Source: a virus. Taken from it: 52,868 nucleotides of DNA. A model generated the notes under the pieces. That model did no database searches, was not told where the DNA came from, and saw nothing but the letters and a program-made list of their open reading frames with translations. A program made the translations under genes and the position numbers. The DNA lies in the IMG/VR virus record IMGVR_UViG_3300009159_006334, positions 1 through 52,868 of that record. One strand, 5' to 3'. Numbering within the stretch: the first letter of the stretch is position 1; every line of letters starts with the position of its first letter. Positions 50,019-52,868 of the stretch are shown in pieces.

Positions 50019-50801
50019 TTATTCCAGTCCAACATACATTGAGCTAGAAGTGAAGTATATATTGCCTGCTATTGTAGATCCTGTTGGATTTATTGAATGA
50101 GTTGCAACGTTTAATATGCTTCCGTTTACAGTTAAGACAGGTTGTTGTGAAGTAAATCCCTTTATTATAAATAAATCACTCGATACCGTCATATCGCTAT
50201 TTGAAGCAATATCAAAGAAAGATAAGCTCTGAGACTGAATTAGAAATATACTTGCAGTACTACTATTAACACTAATTCCTACATTTCCATTTAGAATATA
50301 GGAAGCTGTTGCTGCATTTTGAGCAAAGACTGCATAAGAAGCTGATTCAACGGATCCTGATTGAGATACTATAACATCAAAAGTTGTTTGGTCACCTCTT
50401 GTAAAGGTAATTGTACTAGCTAATGCAGAAGCTGTTACAATTCCCAACAGTGCAAGTGAGGAAGTAGTTGCGTAGGATGCAGATATTGCAAAAGAGGAGC
50501 TTGGTATAGCATTTACACCTTGTACGAATCCTCCAGAAACGTATAAAAACTGACCTTCCTGTATAAAGGGTAATGCTAGATTACCGTCTAATACGTTAGA
50601 TCCTGAAGTAAAAAAACTACCAGATATAATAATAGTATCTACACTAATACCACTTAAGGCATTAATAATGTTTAATATTTGACTGGATTTTATTACACCT
50701 CCAGGGTAAATACCGTCGGTAGGGATCGTATTTTCAGGATAACTTAAGTTAAATCCTGTTAGTTGATTTACTTGATCTGCTAAAGTGTTTGGGTTGCTCA
50801 T
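50019..50801 (-). CDS. Virion-surface/fibre protein adjoining the tail terminator gene
   Basis: The 260-residue protein has a distinct N-terminus (NPNTLADQVNQLTGFNLSYP, then GVIKSSQILNIINALSG). Beta-rich GSFFTSGSNVLDGNL and ASTITFTRGDQTTFDVIVS follow; the latter is a variant of the VITFTEGDGTTF module found in two large fibres. A few SYA repeats are present. Its start overlaps the gp15-like stop by 4 nt. The unique N-terminus could bind the neck or baseplate, making it a fibre adaptor, which is inference. Confidence 0.65.
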   Translation of the reverse strand: MSNPNTLADQVNQLTGFNLSYPENTIPTDGIYPGGVIKSSQILNIINALSGISVDTIIISGSFFTSGSNVLDGNLALPFIQEGQFLYVSGGFVQGVNAIPSSSFAISASYATTSSLALLGIVTASALASTITFTRGDQTTFDVIVSQSGSVESASYAVFAQNAATASYILNGNVGISVNSSTASIFLIQSQSLSFFDIASNSDMTVSSDLFIIKGFTSQQPVLTVNGSILNVATHSINPTGSTIAGNIYFTSSSMYVGLE

Positions 50802-51667
50802 GATGTCTGTTCTGTATTAAATACTATTTTACATAAATTATATGTCCTACTCTGTAACTGTGCAAGATATGCATTTAATGTATCTGGAATTAAATATCCA
50901 TTAAGTGTTAAATTAAACTCCGTTCTAACAAGTCTATCTTCACCTTGTTCGTAAGTTTGAATATCATCAAACGAATCAATCTTAGCTAAGAATTGAAATC
51001 TAGAAGGATCCCCCCAGTAAGAATTAGAAGCAAAATTTAATCCCTCAACTAATCTATCCATTTGTTCTACGAAGTTAGTCCAAATTGCACACTTATAAGT
51101 AATTGTAACGTAATCCGGAGTTACTACTACTACAAACTCTTTTTGAGGTCTTTGTGCTTGTAAAATTTGAAAATTATCGTAAATATTTCTACGAGAAAAA
51201 GCTTTTTCAAATAACTGTACGTTATGTGCTACGTTACCGTCTAATTTGTTACCTAATTCTCTATTCTGTGTAACATTTGATTTTTTATACATAATTAACG
51301 GTGGCATAATTTTACCGCCATTGTCTCTATAGTAACCATCTCTCTGTACTGATTTCCATTTTTCAGGAGTACCGTAAATAACAGGAACTAAGATAGTATC
51401 GTTATTTTGATATACAGATAATTTTAAAACTTCATCAAAATAATATTGAATAGCTTCACTATGGTCTTTAATTCCAATAGAAAACTTTTTATTATCTAAT
51501 TCAGTAAATTTTGTTTCGTATGCACGATTAAATTCAGGTTGTCCTGGCTTAAAGGGATCAGAGAATATAATATTAGGATTACCGTACTGAGGATCGGTTG
51601 GAACAATAATTTTGTCCAAAAATTCTCGCCTGGTCTGCGGTCTAACTTGTTGTACTCCTCCTGCCAT
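50798..51667 (-). CDS. gp15: Tail sheath stabiliser/terminator, T4 gp15-like
   Basis: The 289-residue protein (T4 gp15 is 272) has YYFDEVLKLSVYQNNDTILV, then PVIYGTPEKWKSVQRDGYY and GGKIMPPLIMYKKSNV. Later come FVVVVTPDYVTITYKCAIWT, NFASNSYWGDPSRFQFLAKI and RTEFNLTLNGYLIPD. This is the layout I know for T4-like gp15: pre-strand YFxD, the EKW...P-I-I-x-x-R/K motif, and a C-terminal beta sheet. gp15 caps the tail tube and sheath and joins the tail to the head neck. Its position after gp13- and gp14-like genes matches T4. Confidence 0.8.
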   Translation of the reverse strand: MAGGVQQVRPQTRREFLDKIIVPTDPQYGNPNIIFSDPFKPGQPEFNRAYETKFTELDNKKFSIGIKDHSEAIQYYFDEVLKLSVYQNNDTILVPVIYGTPEKWKSVQRDGYYRDNGGKIMPPLIMYKKSNVTQNRELGNKLDGNVAHNVQLFEKAFSRRNIYDNFQILQAQRPQKEFVVVVTPDYVTITYKCAIWTNFVEQMDRLVEGLNFASNSYWGDPSRFQFLAKIDSFDDIQTYEQGEDRLVRTEFNLTLNGYLIPDTLNAYLAQLQSRTYNLCKIVFNTEQTS

Positions 51668-51668
51668 A

Positions 51669-52160
51669 TTATAATCGCTCTTGTGTAATACCTAATCTCT
51701 CTGGTGTCGTTAGGTGGGTGAAACAAATAATGGAGAAACTTTGTCCGAATTCATTTAAACCTTGAGAATATGAGTAATCAGGATCTTTACCTAAGAAGTA
51801 CTGGTTTTCATTAGTATTATCTACTTCGTAATAAAGTTCGTTATACATAACAATATCGCCAGTCTCAGGAACTACGTTAGCTATTTCTAAATCTACTTTT
51901 AAAAACCTAAATCCAACTTCTCGTATAACATCTGGACCAAAATTATCAATCTTAGTATTAAAATCTCCTCTTACAATTAAACAGTTTATTAAAACTGGTC
52001 CAATATAACTCTTTACTAAGGCTTCACCATAGACATTAGGTTGCGTATCAGGTAAAACTACCTTATAGTATCCAATTTGTTGTGTAGCTACGTTGTTAAC
52101 AAACTCGTGTGCTACTCCAATTTGCATTAATGCATCCCTAACTGTTCCAAATAACGCCAT
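51669..52160 (-). CDS. gp14: Neck protein, T4 gp14-like
   Basis: The 163-residue protein is shorter than T4 gp14 (256). It has VIREVGFRFLKVDLEIANVV, then PETGDIVMYNELYYEVDNTN and QYFLGKDPDYSY. The GD-I-V-x-x-x-x-x-L-Y-E-V motif is typical of the phage gp14/Ne1-type neck proteins. The identification leans on gene order (13-14-15) as much as on sequence. It lies 1 nt before the gp15-like gene and 10 nt after the gp13-like gene. Confidence 0.68.
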   Translation of the reverse strand: MALFGTVRDALMQIGVAHEFVNNVATQQIGYYKVVLPDTQPNVYGEALVKSYIGPVLINCLIVRGDFNTKIDNFGPDVIREVGFRFLKVDLEIANVVPETGDIVMYNELYYEVDNTNENQYFLGKDPDYSYSQGLNEFGQSFSIICFTHLTTPERLGITQERL

Positions 52161-52170
52161 TTTTTTGTTT

Positions 52171-52868
52171 TTATCCTACATACACCATTAAAGGTATATT
52201 TGTTAATGTATTTTCTAAAGAGTTATTCTCAGATTCTTTTCTCTCTAATTGTTTCTGTCTCGACATGTCTTCAAGATCTAATCTTAACTTTTCTCTTAAA
52301 TCTTTTTGCATTGCTTGGCCTCTTGGAATTAAATCTGCAAAGTTTAAAGTTGTTTCTGCACCTGGTATATTAACTACTGTATATTTTCCTCTTACTAAAC
52401 CTAGTAATTCTGAAGTTAATGCAGCTGTAAACTCTTTAGTCCATTGTTTTGCAGGTTGGTTAAGATCAGAATAAGTAATTAACCCGTAAGGTGCCATAGA
52501 AGCATTTGCAACTAAGCCTTGATTATCGCCATAAGGACTATTTTCAGTTAAACTCATTAAGTCAGACTGAAATGCATATTGTAATGAAATGCGACCGCCT
52601 TCTCCGTAAGGTATTGGAAATATTCTAATATTTGTTCCTATTAATTCAAAGGTCCAAGCTGGTAAATTTACTGTATTTTGCATTTCTGCTTCTTGTATTC
52701 TTTGTATCGTCCAAAATACAGGATAATAAGTAGCTGCGTTACCTCCGCCAAATCCTCCGCCAAATCCTGCTCCACCCCAGCTTCCAGGCCATGCACCTAC
52801 TCCAACTAGTTGCGGATAGTAAGAACCGTATCCATACATGTATAATGCAGGAGGTGCTTGATACATTA
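52171..52868 (-). CDS. gp13: Neck protein, T4 gp13-like (5' end outside window)
   Basis: At least 231 residues are encoded, open to the right edge; an ATG at 52866-52864 may be internal. A Gly/Tyr-rich segment is followed by NLPAWTFELIGTNIRIFPIP and GGRISLQYAF. The conserved ALTSELLGLVRGKYTVVNIP then GAETTLNFADLIPRGQAM helix-loop comes next. A charged helix (EKLRLDLEDMSRQKQLERKE) leads to the ending LTNIPLMVYVG. The RGKY...IPGAE pattern and the final PLxxYxG are characteristic of T4-like gp13. T4 gp13 is 309 residues, so about a quarter may be missing. Confidence 0.72.
   Translation of the reverse strand, partial: MYQAPPALYMYGYGSYYPQLVGVGAWPGSWGGAGFGGGFGGGNAATYYPVFWTIQRIQEAEMQNTVNLPAWTFELIGTNIRIFPIPYGEGGRISLQYAFQSDLMSLTENSPYGDNQGLVANASMAPYGLITYSDLNQPAKQWTKEFTAALTSELLGLVRGKYTVVNIPGAETTLNFADLIPRGQAMQKDLREKLRLDLEDMSRQKQLERKESENNSLENTLTNIPLMVYVG

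Noticed and set aside
1-52868. tRNA genes, insertion sequences, integrase or attachment sites
   Set aside because: No cloverleaf-like sequence, transposase or integrase motif, or terminal inverted repeats were recognised by reading; a covariance-model search was not possible.

Overview
This 52.9 kb window is part of the genome of a contractile-tailed, T4-related bacteriophage. It is AT-rich. Most starts are preceded by A-rich leaders with no clear Shine-Dalgarno sequence, which suggests a Bacteroidota (flavobacterium-like) host; that host call is an inference. No tRNA, CRISPR array, transposase or integrase was recognised.

The two ends carry a T4-like structural module on the minus strand, in T4 order when read in the direction of transcription. 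At the right end are a partial gp13-like neck protein (52171-52868), a gp14-like neck protein (51669-52160) and a gp15-like tail terminator (50798-51667). At the left end are the gp18 tail sheath (1393-3510) and a partial gp19 tail tube (1-455). In T4 only genes 16 and 17 lie between 15 and 18. Here about 47 kb intervene and no terminase is visible.

The interval holds four blocks. (1) 40783-50801 (-) is a fibre/adhesin block: at least five modular proteins built from Ser/Tyr/Ala hexapeptide repeats, one ending in an S74 self-cleaving chaperone, plus small companions. (2) 27727-40762 (-) is one tightly overlapping operon: sugar-transferase and methyltransferase genes, two beta-1,4-galactosyltransferase-like (GT7) proteins fused to LamG-like domains, a stand-alone LamG-like protein, and five radical SAM genes, one interrupted by an in-frame UGA. 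(3) 18408-27726 (+) is the only plus-strand block: nucleotide-sugar dehydratase/epimerases, an RmlC-like epimerase, a two-subunit thiamine-diphosphate enzyme, a duplicated glycosyltransferase-like protein, a 2OG oxygenase and two SGNH proteins. (4) 4075-18328 (-) holds a NodU-type carbamoyltransferase, FkbM methyltransferase, GT25, two tandem radical SAM proteins, a structural protein with tandem Hint domains, a fucosyltransferase-like protein, oxygenases, and a compact sulfation cassette (sulfotransferase, APS kinase, HxGH nucleotidyltransferase, DUF2061 membrane protein).

The genes read together as a phage-encoded glycan assembly line. Sugars are made (epimerases, TPP enzyme), transferred (GT7, GT25, GT2, fucosyltransferase-like) and decorated (carbamoyl, methyl, sulfate, hydroxyl). 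They sit beside Ser/Thr/Tyr-rich fibres that are plausible acceptors; the host surface is the alternative target. A TATTTATA/TATTTATT motif precedes the first gene of almost every transcription unit, usually 12-46 nt before the start codon, and is the best candidate for the phage late promoter.
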